Assembly: GCA_016710745.1 (NCBI GenBank)
Contig: JADJVB010000010.1
Coordinates: forward strand, 1 to 64,000
Direction: 5' to 3'
Origin: Chitinophagaceae bacterium
GTDB lineage: Bacteria; Bacteroidota; Bacteroidia; Chitinophagales; Chitinophagaceae
DNA length: 64,000 nucleotides
The notes under the pieces are model-generated. The model searched no databases. It saw nothing but the letters and a program-made list of their open reading frames with translations, and was not told where the DNA came from. Positions 27,524 to 35,314 of the stretch are shown here, piece after piece. A program made the translations under genes and the position numbers. Position 1 is the stretch's first letter. Each line of letters opens with the position of its first letter.

Positions 27524-27964
27524 ATGACCCCTAACCTTAAAAGAAATACCCTCTTCCTCCTGGCAGGCATAGTGGCTGTTGCCGCATGTTATGCTGTTTA
27601 CCTGTACAATAAAGGGCCGGTTAATGTGAAAAATGCTACAGGCATTAAGGTCAGCGCTGTTGATCTGTACCACGCCTGGTACAAAGATTCATTGCAGGCC
27701 GTTCAAAAATTCAGCAACCGGGTTGTAGAAACAAACGGTGTAGTGGCACAGGTTTCTAAAAATCAACAAAATCAAACCATTGTTTTCCTTATGACCAACG
27801 AAACAGGTGCCTTTATAAATTGTACCCTGGAAGATTCGTTGGCTGTTGTAAAAGAAGACGAAACCATTTTAATAAAAGGCATCTGCACCGGTATAGGTAT
27901 GACTGATGTAAACCTGGAAATTTTAGGTGATGTGTACCTGACCAGGTGTTATATTATGAAATAA
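27524..27964 (+). CDS. OB-fold (tRNA_anti-like) membrane-anchored protein
   Basis: The 146-residue protein has one N-terminal membrane segment (TLFLLAGIVAVAACYAVYLY). A soluble OB-fold-like domain of the tRNA_anti-like type follows: VSAVDLYHAWYKDSLQAVQK, VVETNGVVAQVSKNQQNQ and ILIKGICTGIGMTDVNLEIL. Proteins like this are common next to YceI and c-type heme proteins in Bacteroidota, as here. No function is established. It may be controlled by the LytTR regulator encoded 6 kb downstream. Confidence 0.78.
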   Translation: MTPNLKRNTLFLLAGIVAVAACYAVYLYNKGPVNVKNATGIKVSAVDLYHAWYKDSLQAVQKFSNRVVETNGVVAQVSKNQQNQTIVFLMTNETGAFINCTLEDSLAVVKEDETILIKGICTGIGMTDVNLEILGDVYLTRCYIMK

Positions 27965-28106
27965 AATTCATATCTATTAACTGCTGCAAACGATGAGAAG
28001 TTAAACCGGAAAATGGTTTTTTACTCAATATTAATGCGGCTTTCACGTTATATCAACGTTTAATACCATTTTTAACCTTGACCACATTGAAATATAATAA
28101 AACAAT

Positions 28107-28502
28107 ATGTCTGGTAAAATAAAAGAAATTGTTTTTTTGGGAGTTAAGTGGCTGATTTTCAGCACAGTTACTATCCTATCAGCAGGTAGCTGTTCTACTA
28201 ATAAGGCCGAGTTATTATACCCGCCGCAATTATGCGATACCATTACGGTGACTTATACCAATACCATATCTCCAATTATCAGTGCGAGTTGTATCGGCTG
28301 CCATAGCGGAACAACGCCGGCTCATGGTATCGATTTCAGCACGTATGCAGTGGTAAAACAGCACGTAGATAACGGTGAATTGTGGGGTGCCGTTTCGCAT
28401 GCGGCCGGCTATCCGCAAATGCCAAAAAACAGCAATAAATTAAGCGATTGTGTACTCAATAAAATTAAAACCTGGATTTTGGCGGGCGCCCCTAATAATT
28501 AA
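28107..28502 (+). CDS. c-type heme lipoprotein
   Basis: The N-terminus has a hydrophobic signal and a lipobox-like SAGSC near residue 29. The mature part contains one covalent heme-binding motif, ISASCIGCHSGTTPAHG, and a later YPQMPKNSNKLS whose Met is a plausible axial ligand. This matches small monoheme cytochrome-like lipoproteins of Bacteroidota. It would be anchored on the periplasmic side and could pass electrons. The first YceI gene follows 22 bp later, suggesting one transcript. Confidence 0.85.
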   Translation: MSGKIKEIVFLGVKWLIFSTVTILSAGSCSTNKAELLYPPQLCDTITVTYTNTISPIISASCIGCHSGTTPAHGIDFSTYAVVKQHVDNGELWGAVSHAAGYPQMPKNSNKLSDCVLNKIKTWILAGAPNN

Positions 28503-28524
28503 CCGGATCAATTTGACTTCACAC

Positions 28525-29070
28525 ATGAAAAAGAACCTATTCCTGTTTATCCTGATCAGTTTTACGCAAACCGGTTTTGCACAAAATTTTATAACCAAAA
28601 ACGGTAAAATTTCCTTCTTTTCTAAAACGCCGTTGGAAAATATTGATGCCATTAACAACCAGGCCGCCAGTGTTATCAACAGCAATACGGGTGAATTGGT
28701 ATTTTCAGTTTTGATAAATGGCTTTCTTTTCAAGAAGGCTCAAATGCAGGAGCATTTTAATGAAGACTACCTCGAAAGCACAAAATTTCCCAAAGCCACT
28801 TTTAGCGGTAAAATTACCGACCTGGGTAACATCAATTTTACGAAGGATGGAAAATACACGGTTTCCGTCACCGGCAACCTGACGCTCCATGGTGTAACCA
28901 ATAACCTGGCTACAACAGCAAATATTACTGTAAAAGGAAAAACACTTTTGGCAAATACTGAATTTGCCGTTTCACCGGCTGATTATAAGATCAGTATTCC
29001 AAAAATTGTAGAATCCAACATAGCCAGAAGCATCGAAATAAAAATAGACTGTAATTACATTGCCAGATAA
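28525..29070 (+). CDS. YceI-family secreted protein (first copy)
   Basis: The start at 28525 gives a signal peptide (MKKNLFLFILISFTQTGFAQ). The rest is a YceI lipocalin-like barrel: FITKNGKISFFSKTPLENID, FNEDYLESTKFPKATFSGK and TVSVTGNLTLHGVTNNL. YceI proteins bind isoprenoid-like lipids in the periplasm. A second YceI gene lies at 30031-30585 with the DUF5777 barrel between, so the three likely form an envelope lipid or electron-carrier module. Confidence 0.9.
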   Translation: MKKNLFLFILISFTQTGFAQNFITKNGKISFFSKTPLENIDAINNQAASVINSNTGELVFSVLINGFLFKKAQMQEHFNEDYLESTKFPKATFSGKITDLGNINFTKDGKYTVSVTGNLTLHGVTNNLATTANITVKGKTLLANTEFAVSPADYKISIPKIVESNIARSIEIKIDCNYIAR

Positions 29071-29098
29071 ATAACCAACCCGAATACAAACCTAATAC

Positions 29099-30004
29099 AT
29101 GAAACCGCTTAAAATAATATTCCTGTTTTACCTGTTAAGCTGCACGTCGAAATCTTTTTCACAGGATACGGCGGTAAGCCTGCTAAGCATGCTCGAAAAA
29201 GAACTGGAGGCAAATAAAGACATGACCGTTTACACAACGGCAACATTTAAAACAACACGGGTAATAAATGGTCATTCGGTTGAAAATGTTGGTAAGGGCG
29301 TGCTGGATGCTAAAATATCGCACCGCTTTGGAAATATAAGTGAAGGAGGTTATGAACTTTTCGGTCTGGACAAAGCCACGATGCGCATGGGGCTCGACTA
29401 TGGCATTACCAAAAACATCATGATCGGTTTTGGCCGGAGTACTTTTCAAAAAACCTATGATGGATTCATCAAAGTGAAGATCCTGAGTCAAAGCAGAGGC
29501 AAAGTGAATATGCCGGTCACGCTGAGTTATATTCCCACCATAGCAATTACCACGCTAAAATACGAAGACCCTTCAATCAGTAATCATTTTAATTCCAGGA
29601 TTGCCTATACACACCAGCTCATTGTAGGGCGTAAATTCTCTGATAAAACATCACTTCAGTTTATGCCAACATTTGTGCATCAAAACCTGGTAACACTGGC
29701 ATCCGAATCAAACAACATGTTTGCTTTTGGCATTGGAGGCCGGCAAAAATTAACCAAACGTATCAGCGTAAATGCTGAATATTATTACCAGCTGCCATCA
29801 ACCAAATTAAACGAGAGAACCAATTCTTTGTCGGTTGGATTTGATATTGAAACCGGCGGTCATGTATTTCAGCTGCATTTTACCAATTCGCAGGGAATGA
29901 ATGAGCGATCCTTTATTTCGGATACAAAAGGCAGATGGGATATGGGCGATATTTACTTCGGATTTAATATTTCGAGGGTTTTCACGATCAGTAAAAAACA
30001 TTAA
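29099..30004 (+). CDS. DUF5777 outer-membrane beta-barrel protein
   Basis: The signal peptide is MKPLKIIFLFYLLSCTSKSF. The 301-residue protein has the DUF5777 pattern: TATFKTTRVINGHSVENVG near residue 48, then MGLDYGITKNIMIGFGR, and barrel-like amphipathic strands to FGFNISRVFTISKKH at the C-terminus. These barrels are found next to YceI and cytochrome genes in Bacteroidota. It is probably an outer-membrane protein, but its cargo is unknown. It lies 28 bp behind the first YceI gene. Confidence 0.88.
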   Translation: MKPLKIIFLFYLLSCTSKSFSQDTAVSLLSMLEKELEANKDMTVYTTATFKTTRVINGHSVENVGKGVLDAKISHRFGNISEGGYELFGLDKATMRMGLDYGITKNIMIGFGRSTFQKTYDGFIKVKILSQSRGKVNMPVTLSYIPTIAITTLKYEDPSISNHFNSRIAYTHQLIVGRKFSDKTSLQFMPTFVHQNLVTLASESNNMFAFGIGGRQKLTKRISVNAEYYYQLPSTKLNERTNSLSVGFDIETGGHVFQLHFTNSQGMNERSFISDTKGRWDMGDIYFGFNISRVFTISKKH

Positions 30005-30030
30005 ACTAAATCAGAACCCCTTTTACCGGC

Positions 30031-30585
30031 ATGTTTAAAAAACCAATCATACTTCTTTTTTCACTGATCCTGTTTTCATCCGGTGTAAACGCTCCACAAA
30101 CAATGTATACCGTGGGTGCCGGGAGTATAACCTTTAGTTCTGATGCGCCTCTGGAATTGATCAAAGCCACCAGTAACCAGCTGAAAGGTATCTTCAATTC
30201 AGAAAAAAAAGAATTCGCCTTTACCTTGAATGTAAATACATTTAAAGGTTTTAATAGTCCGCTACAACAAGAACATTTTAATGAAAATTACCTCGAATCC
30301 AACAAATACCCCAGGGCTTCCTTTGAAGGAAAAATCATCGAGGATGTAGACCTGAAACGGGATGGTTTCTTCAGGATCAGGGCAAAGGGGAACCTTACGG
30401 TGCATGGTGTAACGCAGGAGCGGATCATTAAATGCGAGCTGACCATTAAAAATAAGATCGTAAGCGTTAAATCAAATTTTACGGTGTTGCTGGCCGATCA
30501 CAATATCACGATACCAAAAGTTGTTCACGAAAAACTGGCCTCCGAAATAAAACTGGAGGTTAAAGCCGAACTCATTGACAAGTAA
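30031..30585 (+). CDS. YceI-family secreted protein (second copy)
   Basis: The 184-residue protein has a signal peptide (MFKKPIILLFSLILFSSGVN). The YceI core follows: YTVGAGSITFSSDAPLELIK, HFNENYLESNKYPRASFEGK and RAKGNLTVHGVTQERIIKC. It is about as similar to the first YceI copy as separate family members, not a recent duplicate. Its stop codon overlaps the TTG start of the histidine kinase gene, so envelope protein and sensor are translationally linked. This linkage suggests the sensor reports on the same module. Confidence 0.9.
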   Translation: MFKKPIILLFSLILFSSGVNAPQTMYTVGAGSITFSSDAPLELIKATSNQLKGIFNSEKKEFAFTLNVNTFKGFNSPLQQEHFNENYLESNKYPRASFEGKIIEDVDLKRDGFFRIRAKGNLTVHGVTQERIIKCELTIKNKIVSVKSNFTVLLADHNITIPKVVHEKLASEIKLEVKAELIDK

Positions 30586-33508
30586 ACCAATATCTGCAAA
30601 GCCCTGGATAAAAAAGATTCCGGTGTTCATGATAGCCTGTTGTGCGATCATGCAGTACAGCTATGCGCAGGATTTGGGCAGCAGATCTTTCAAACTGATC
30701 GACGACAATAAACCTTTCAAAATAAATACGCTGTTTAAAAACACCGAAGGTTATATCTATGCCGGATCTACCAATGGCTTATACAGTTTTGACGGAATCC
30801 GTTTTAAAAAAATACATTTCGCCGGGGCCAATGCCAGGGACACGGTGACCGCTATTTTTGAAGACAATACCCGGCATCTATGGGTAGGTTTCAAAAGTGG
30901 GCGATTAGCCAAAAAAATAAACGGCAGGCTCGAATACCTCGACATCGAAGAAGGAAATCCCGCAAAAGCCATTACCTCATTTGTACAGGATAAACAAAAC
31001 AATATCTGGTTTGCCACCAATGGCGAAGGCCTTTATTATTTTAAAAACGGGCGCCTTAACCTGGTTAATACAGAAAATGGTTTGAGCGACCTGCATGTGC
31101 GGTCTTTGCAATTAGGTAATAACGGCGATATATTGGTTGCAACAGACCAGGGAATTAATATATGCAGCTTTATCGATGAGCGGGTACAGGTACAGGTTAT
31201 CGGCCCCAAAAACGGTCTTCCCGATTATTATGTTACCGCTATCATAGCGGCAGGTAATGAAAATTACTGGATCGGCATGCAGGAAAAAGGATTTTGTCTC
31301 TATAATCACCAGAGCGGAAAAATTACAATCCCGCCTGATAACGCAAACTGGAATTATGGCCAGATCAACAACCTCCTTTTTTCACAAAAAAGCTTATGGA
31401 TCGCTACCGAGGAATCCGGGTTATTGAAGCAATCTGTTATCGATGGCCCGGTTACTGAATTTAAGATCGGAAACAGCACCCAAAAGAAGATCTACAACCT
31501 GATACAGGATAACGAAGGCAATATTTGGATGAACACAGCCACCGAACTGATCTCTATTACCGGTAACAAGCTAAAGATCTGGCCGGTTTATTCGCCGGGC
31601 ATTTTCGAATCCATTCACGCCACGCTTTGCGATCATCAAAATAATATCTGGATCAGCAGCAATGCCGGGTTGATCAAATACAGTTTTACGAACGACCGTT
31701 TTACCGAAAAAAAATACAGCTTCAACGACCTCAACGAAAAAACGGATATTACCAGTTTATACCAGGACGCCAATCACAACATCTGGATCGGCACGATGGG
31801 CAAGGGTATTATTATTTTAAATCCCGAAACCGGGCAATCCCGCCAACTCTCCGAAAATCCCCTGCTTCAAAATGCCAGTATCCTGTCCATTACCGGAAGG
31901 GGAAATACGGTATGCGCCGGTGGGCTCGAAGGCGTTGCCATGATCTTCATTATCTCGGAAAAAAACAAATCAATTACCGAAAAATACAGTTTTACCAATT
32001 ATAACGATATTGAAAATGTGGGCAATAACTACATCTACAATATCTATAATGATTCAAAAGGCCGGATCTGGTTTGGTACCGACGGAAAGGGTATCACTGT
32101 TCTGGAAAATGGCAAGCTCACCAATTATAACAAGCACAATGGATTAAAAGATGACCATATTTATTCTTTTGCCGAAGATGGCGATGGTAATATCTGGTTC
32201 AATACCGAAGGGGCTGGTATTTACCAATTCGACGGAAAAAAATTCAGGAATTTTTCTGTTGGCCAGGGTATCAGCGATTTAAAGATCACAGCCCTGAAAA
32301 CCGGCCCGCTCGGTAATATCATCCTGGTAAATAAAAAAGGGATCGATGTACTGCATATCACCACCGGAAGTATTTCCTATTACAATAATAACCAGGGGAT
32401 CTCCGACGTAAATACCGATATGGGCAGCGTAACGCAGGATACAGCAGGGAATATTGTGTTGAGTACAGTAAATGGTATCGTGGTTTATACGCCTGTGGAT
32501 CAGGCCAGTTATCAACCCAAAACAATAATCGAAAACGTTCAACTATTCTTAACCGAAGTTGATAAACTTCGTACAGGGAATTTTAGTTATGATCAAAACA
32601 GTTTCCTGTTTAATTTTACCGGACTATATTATACAAGCCCGGATGAGGTACATTATCAGTATAAACTGGAAGGACTGGATACCGGCTGGATACAGACCCG
32701 CGACCGGAGTGTTACATTTTTGAGGCTGCAACCCGGTACTTACAAGTTTCATGTACGGTCTTCGCTAAACGAAAATTTCGATAATGCCGATGAAGCTACT
32801 TACGAATTTGTAATAGAAAAACCGGTTTGGGAAAGGTGGTGGTTTATTATGCTGGGTATCATTTTACTGGCGGGCCTGATATTCTGGTATACCAAAAAAC
32901 GAGAAGGACGTTTACAAAAGGTACAGGAGCTGCGCCAGGAAAAAATTCAGTTTCAGTTCCAGCTTTTGCGTGCGCAGGTTAACCCTCACTTTCTGTTCAA
33001 TAGTTTCAATACCCTGGTTTCTTTTATTGAAGAAGACCCCAAACTGGCTGTTGATTATGTTGGACAGCTTTCGGTATTTTTCAGAAATATCGTAAATTAC
33101 CGCGACCATGAACTGATCACACTGGGCGAAGAGATCGGGATCTTAAAAACTTATTTTTATCTGCAGCAAAAAAGGTACGGTCATAATTTAGAACTGAATA
33201 TTGCAGTAAGCGAAGCAGATAAAAAAAATATTTTTATACCACCACTCACCCTGCAATTGCTGATCGAAAACGCCATTAAACACAATGCGGTGTCGAAAGA
33301 AACGCCTTTAACGATAAACCTGTTTATTGAAAATAACAAACAACTCATTATCAAAAATAATATCAACCCAAAAATTACCAGGGAATCGGGTGCCGGCATG
33401 GGGCTTCAGAATATTGTGAACCGGTATAACCTGCTGAGCAATGAACCGATAACCGTTCAAAACGACGGCGTTGATTTTACTGTGATATTACCAGTCCTAA
33501 ACCAATAA
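30575..33508 (+). CDS. Propeller-Y_Y_Y sensor histidine kinase (LytS/His_kinase type)
   Basis: I use the TTG at 30575, because it gives a full signal peptide (IKKIPVFMIACCAIMQYSYA) and overlaps the YceI stop. About 12 periplasmic propeller repeats follow (for example NIWFATNGEGLYYFKNG, NIWIGTMGKGIIIL). A Y_Y_Y domain (about 672-750) and one membrane helix near 757 come next. The cytoplasmic kinase has the PHFLFNSFN His motif (about 804), an IENAIKHN N-box (about 896) and a GAGMGLQNIVNR G-box (about 940). This is a one-membrane-pass sensor of the LytS class that phosphorylates a LytTR regulator, encoded 4 bp downstream. The ligand is unknown. Confidence 0.93.
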   Translation: MTSKPISAKPWIKKIPVFMIACCAIMQYSYAQDLGSRSFKLIDDNKPFKINTLFKNTEGYIYAGSTNGLYSFDGIRFKKIHFAGANARDTVTAIFEDNTRHLWVGFKSGRLAKKINGRLEYLDIEEGNPAKAITSFVQDKQNNIWFATNGEGLYYFKNGRLNLVNTENGLSDLHVRSLQLGNNGDILVATDQGINICSFIDERVQVQVIGPKNGLPDYYVTAIIAAGNENYWIGMQEKGFCLYNHQSGKITIPPDNANWNYGQINNLLFSQKSLWIATEESGLLKQSVIDGPVTEFKIGNSTQKKIYNLIQDNEGNIWMNTATELISITGNKLKIWPVYSPGIFESIHATLCDHQNNIWISSNAGLIKYSFTNDRFTEKKYSFNDLNEKTDITSLYQDANHNIWIGTMGKGIIILNPETGQSRQLSENPLLQNASILSITGRGNTVCAGGLEGVAMIFIISEKNKSITEKYSFTNYNDIENVGNNYIYNIYNDSKGRIWFGTDGKGITVLENGKLTNYNKHNGLKDDHIYSFAEDGDGNIWFNTEGAGIYQFDGKKFRNFSVGQGISDLKITALKTGPLGNIILVNKKGIDVLHITTGSISYYNNNQGISDVNTDMGSVTQDTAGNIVLSTVNGIVVYTPVDQASYQPKTIIENVQLFLTEVDKLRTGNFSYDQNSFLFNFTGLYYTSPDEVHYQYKLEGLDTGWIQTRDRSVTFLRLQPGTYKFHVRSSLNENFDNADEATYEFVIEKPVWERWWFIMLGIILLAGLIFWYTKKREGRLQKVQELRQEKIQFQFQLLRAQVNPHFLFNSFNTLVSFIEEDPKLAVDYVGQLSVFFRNIVNYRDHELITLGEEIGILKTYFYLQQKRYGHNLELNIAVSEADKKNIFIPPLTLQLLIENAIKHNAVSKETPLTINLFIENNKQLIIKNNINPKITRESGAGMGLQNIVNRYNLLSNEPITVQNDGVDFTVILPVLNQ

Positions 33509-33512
33509 AACC

Positions 33513-34280
33513 ATGACCATCCTGATCATTGAAGACGAAGAACCTGCATTTAAACGTTTACAAAAAATGCTTAAAGAAATTGAGCCCGGGCATACTTTAC
33601 ACAACCAAGTCGTAAGTGTATCCTCCGCTGTAAAATGGTTTTCGCAAAACAACCTGCCCGACCTGATCATTTCTGATATCCAGCTTTCGGATGGTATCAG
33701 TTTTGATATTTTTAAGCAGGTTGAAATTAAATGCCCCATCATATTTACCACGGCCTACGACCAGTATGCCATTGATGCATTTAAAGTGAATAGTGTTGAT
33801 TATCTATTAAAACCGGTTGCAAAAGAAGAGCTTGAACATGCGGTAAAAAAATTCAAAGAACGTACTGCCGTTAGCAGCGAGCCGGCGGTGGATATCAATA
33901 AATTGCTTCAGGCACTTCAACCGGCAGGTGCCGATTATAAAAAACGGTTTGTGGTGAGGTATGGCGAACATATCAAAACGATCGACACCGAGGAAGTCGT
34001 TTACTTTTATACAGAAGACAAAGCCACGTTCTTATGTACCAAAGATGCCCGCAGGTTTGTTGTTGATTTCAATTTAGATACGCTGGACTCGATCCTGGAC
34101 CCCAAGCTGTTCTTCCGCATCAACCGGCAATATATCATCAGTATTCACTCTATTTCCGAAATGTTTGCTTACAGCAAAAGCCGGGTTTTGATCAAATTAA
34201 ACCCGCCATCCAAACACGAAACCATTGTAAGCGCCGAACGATCGGCCGATTTTAAGCAGTGGCTGGGCGACGAAAAATAA
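33513..34280 (+). CDS. LytTR-family response regulator
   Basis: The 255-residue protein has a receiver domain: MTILIIEDEEPAFKRL, DLIISDIQLSDG with the phospho-acceptor Asp near residue 55, and VDYLLKPVAKEEL. A LytTR DNA-binding domain follows (about 145-255: VVRYGEHIKTIDTEEVVYFY, FFRINRQYIISIHSI, KQWLGDEK). LytTR proteins bind direct repeats about 21 bp apart, on one face of DNA. Four such pairs occur immediately downstream of this gene. It is the partner of the upstream histidine kinase and very likely controls the downstream sRNA units. Confidence 0.95.
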   Translation: MTILIIEDEEPAFKRLQKMLKEIEPGHTLHNQVVSVSSAVKWFSQNNLPDLIISDIQLSDGISFDIFKQVEIKCPIIFTTAYDQYAIDAFKVNSVDYLLKPVAKEELEHAVKKFKERTAVSSEPAVDINKLLQALQPAGADYKKRFVVRYGEHIKTIDTEEVVYFYTEDKATFLCTKDARRFVVDFNLDTLDSILDPKLFFRINRQYIISIHSISEMFAYSKSRVLIKLNPPSKHETIVSAERSADFKQWLGDEK

Positions 34281-34288
34281 GCGGGCTC

Positions 34289-34380
34289 CCGGTTAAGCCG
34301 GCAAAATACCCGGTTCAGTTGCCAAATATTACTATTGAGGGGATATCAATTTGATGACCGTTATTTCCGGTATACATTTA
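34289..34380 (+). promoter_or_regulatory. LytTR boxes and promoter, sRNA unit 1
   Basis: Direct repeats CCGGTTAAG (34289-34297) and CCGGTTCAG (34310-34318) are 21 bp apart. A degenerate third copy, ACTATTGAG (34331-34339), sits another 21 bp on. The promoter is TTTG at 34350-34353, a 19-bp spacer and TACATTTA at 34373-34380. This is the best consensus Bacteroidota promoter of the four, and 84 bp separate the first box from the -7 element. Confidence 0.78.
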
Positions 34381-34385
34381 CATTA

Positions 34386-34549
34386 GAAACCAATGAAACG
34401 TTTTAATATTCTGTAATCCTGATGAAAACCGTATCCAAAAATCCAATGAAAACCAGGAATTAATTTTCCAAAACCAAAGAAAACAAACATTACCAAAGAA
34501 ACCGAACCTTTTTTAAAAGCGCCCCGATTATTCGGGGTGTTTGATTTTT
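34386..34549 (+). ncRNA. Putative LytTR-controlled small RNA, unit 1
   Basis: The inferred transcript is about 164 nt, from just after the -7 element to the T tract. It is A/C-rich, with two ATCCAA words and many CCAAs. It ends in an intrinsic terminator with stem CCCCGA/TCGGGG (34522-34527 and 34532-34537) and TTTGATTTTT. Unlike units 2-4 it holds short ATG frames (for example ATGAAAACCGTATCC, 13 codons), so a tiny peptide cannot be excluded. The start is predicted, not mapped. Confidence 0.72.
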
Positions 34550-34579
34550 ACCAATAACCGGCTTTGGCAAAGCTGGTTT

Positions 34580-34671
34580 CCGGCTCAGTTACAAAAAAAG
34601 CCGGCTCGGTGTGTGCAAACTGCCGGTGGGCTCATTTAATTTTTTTAAGGGTAGTTGCTGCACTAGTTTTA
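34580..34671 (+). promoter_or_regulatory. LytTR boxes and promoter, sRNA unit 2
   Basis: CCGGCTCAG (34580-34588) and CCGGCTCGG (34601-34609) are 21 bp apart. A third CCGG copy starts at 34623, 22 bp further on. TTTT at 34641-34644, 19 bp of spacer and TAGTTTTA at 34664-34671 form the promoter. The distance from first box to -7 element is 84 bp, as in all units. Confidence 0.78.
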
Positions 34672-34676
34672 CATCA

Positions 34677-34787
34677 GAAACCAATACCAATATCCAATTA
34701 AAAGACCAGATCCAATTCACTGAAAAACCGACATTACCTAAGAACCCTTACATTATTACAAAACCCCGTTAAATCGGGGTTTTGCTA
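34677..34787 (+). ncRNA. Putative LytTR-controlled small RNA, unit 2
   Basis: A predicted RNA of about 111 nt without any ATG. The body reads ACCAATACCAATATCCAA, then AGACCAGATCCAATTCACT, shared almost word for word with unit 3. The terminator is AAAACCCCG (34760-34768) pairing with CGGGGTTTT (34775-34783). Lack of an ATG and the tight promoter-terminator spacing favour a regulatory RNA over a peptide gene. Confidence 0.78.
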
Positions 34788-34815
34788 TTATACGCCCCCG
34801 TTCGTCGGCTATTTT

Positions 34816-34907
34816 CCGGTTCGGTATACAAAATTCCTGTTTCAGCAGTATAAACAGCCGGTTTACTCTTTTTCGCTTTTACAGAGGCCGTTTGCAGCGT
34901 AGTTTTA
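34816..34907 (+). promoter_or_regulatory. LytTR boxes and promoter, sRNA unit 3
   Basis: CCGGTTCGG (34816-34824), CTGTTTCAG (34837-34845) and CCGGTTTAC (34858-34866) are three copies at exact 21-bp steps. TTTT at 34877-34880, a 19-bp spacer and TAGTTTTA at 34900-34907 follow. The first box is again 84 bp from the -7 element. Confidence 0.8.
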
Positions 34908-34912
34908 CATCG

Positions 34913-35065
34913 ATAACCAATACCAATATCCAAATAAGAAACCAGATCCAATTCACTAAGAAAACCAAAGGTTAAGGTAAGTATCCAACAATCCAACAAA
35001 AAACCAGACTTTACCACTGAACAAAAGTTCTTGCAAGGCCCCGAAAAATCGGGGTTTTGTTATTT
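34913..35065 (+). ncRNA. Putative LytTR-controlled small RNA, unit 3
   Basis: A predicted RNA of about 153 nt with no ATG. It contains four ATCCAA words and the ACCAGATCCAATTCACT block shared with unit 2, plus an extra middle part not in unit 2 (TATCCAACAATCCAACA). The terminator is CCCCGA (35039-35044) and TCGGGG (35049-35054) with an AAAA loop, then TTTTGTTATTT. Confidence 0.78.
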
Positions 35066-35090
35066 ATTACCCTTTTATTGAAGCTAATTT

Positions 35091-35182
35091 CCGGTTCAGG
35101 AGCAAAATTGTCCGGTTCGGTTGCTAAAATGAACGGTTTGATGGATTTCGCTTTTATAACTATTGCCGGCGGTGTAGTTTTA
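35091..35182 (+). promoter_or_regulatory. LytTR boxes and promoter, sRNA unit 4
   Basis: CCGGTTCAG (35091-35099), CCGGTTCGG (35112-35120) and ACGGTTTGA (35133-35141) repeat at exact 21-bp steps. TTTT at 35152-35155, a 19-bp spacer and TAGTTTTA at 35175-35182 form the promoter. Spacing matches the other three units to the base. Confidence 0.8.
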
Positions 35183-35187
35183 CATTA

Positions 35188-35314
35188 TCAATTAAGAATC
35201 CAATATCCCACAAAAAATCACGAGGTAAAGATCCAAATCCAACGAAAACCAATTTTACCAAAGAAATCCAAAGTAATTACAAACCCCGATAACCCCCGGG
35301 GTTTTGTTATTTTA
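35188..35314 (+). ncRNA. Putative LytTR-controlled small RNA, unit 4
   Basis: A predicted RNA of about 127 nt with no ATG and four ATCCAA words (AAGAATCCAATATCCCAC, then GATCCAAATCCAACG, then AAATCCAAAG). Its body differs most from units 2 and 3. The terminator is AAACCCCG (35281-35288) with CGGGGTTT (35297-35304), then TTGTTATTTTA. It ends about 270 bp before metH. Confidence 0.75.

Noticed and set aside
34769..35017. Open frame on the minus strand across units 2 and 3
   Set aside because: It runs antisense through two terminators and promoters, has no recognisable domain and a low-complexity tail, so it is a shadow of the repeated units.
34281..35314. The four-unit block as a CRISPR array or tandem duplication with no function
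   Set aside because: The repeats are not short and evenly spaced with unique spacers, and no cas gene is near. A plain tandem duplication does not explain why only promoter geometry, boxes and terminators are kept while bodies differ in length.
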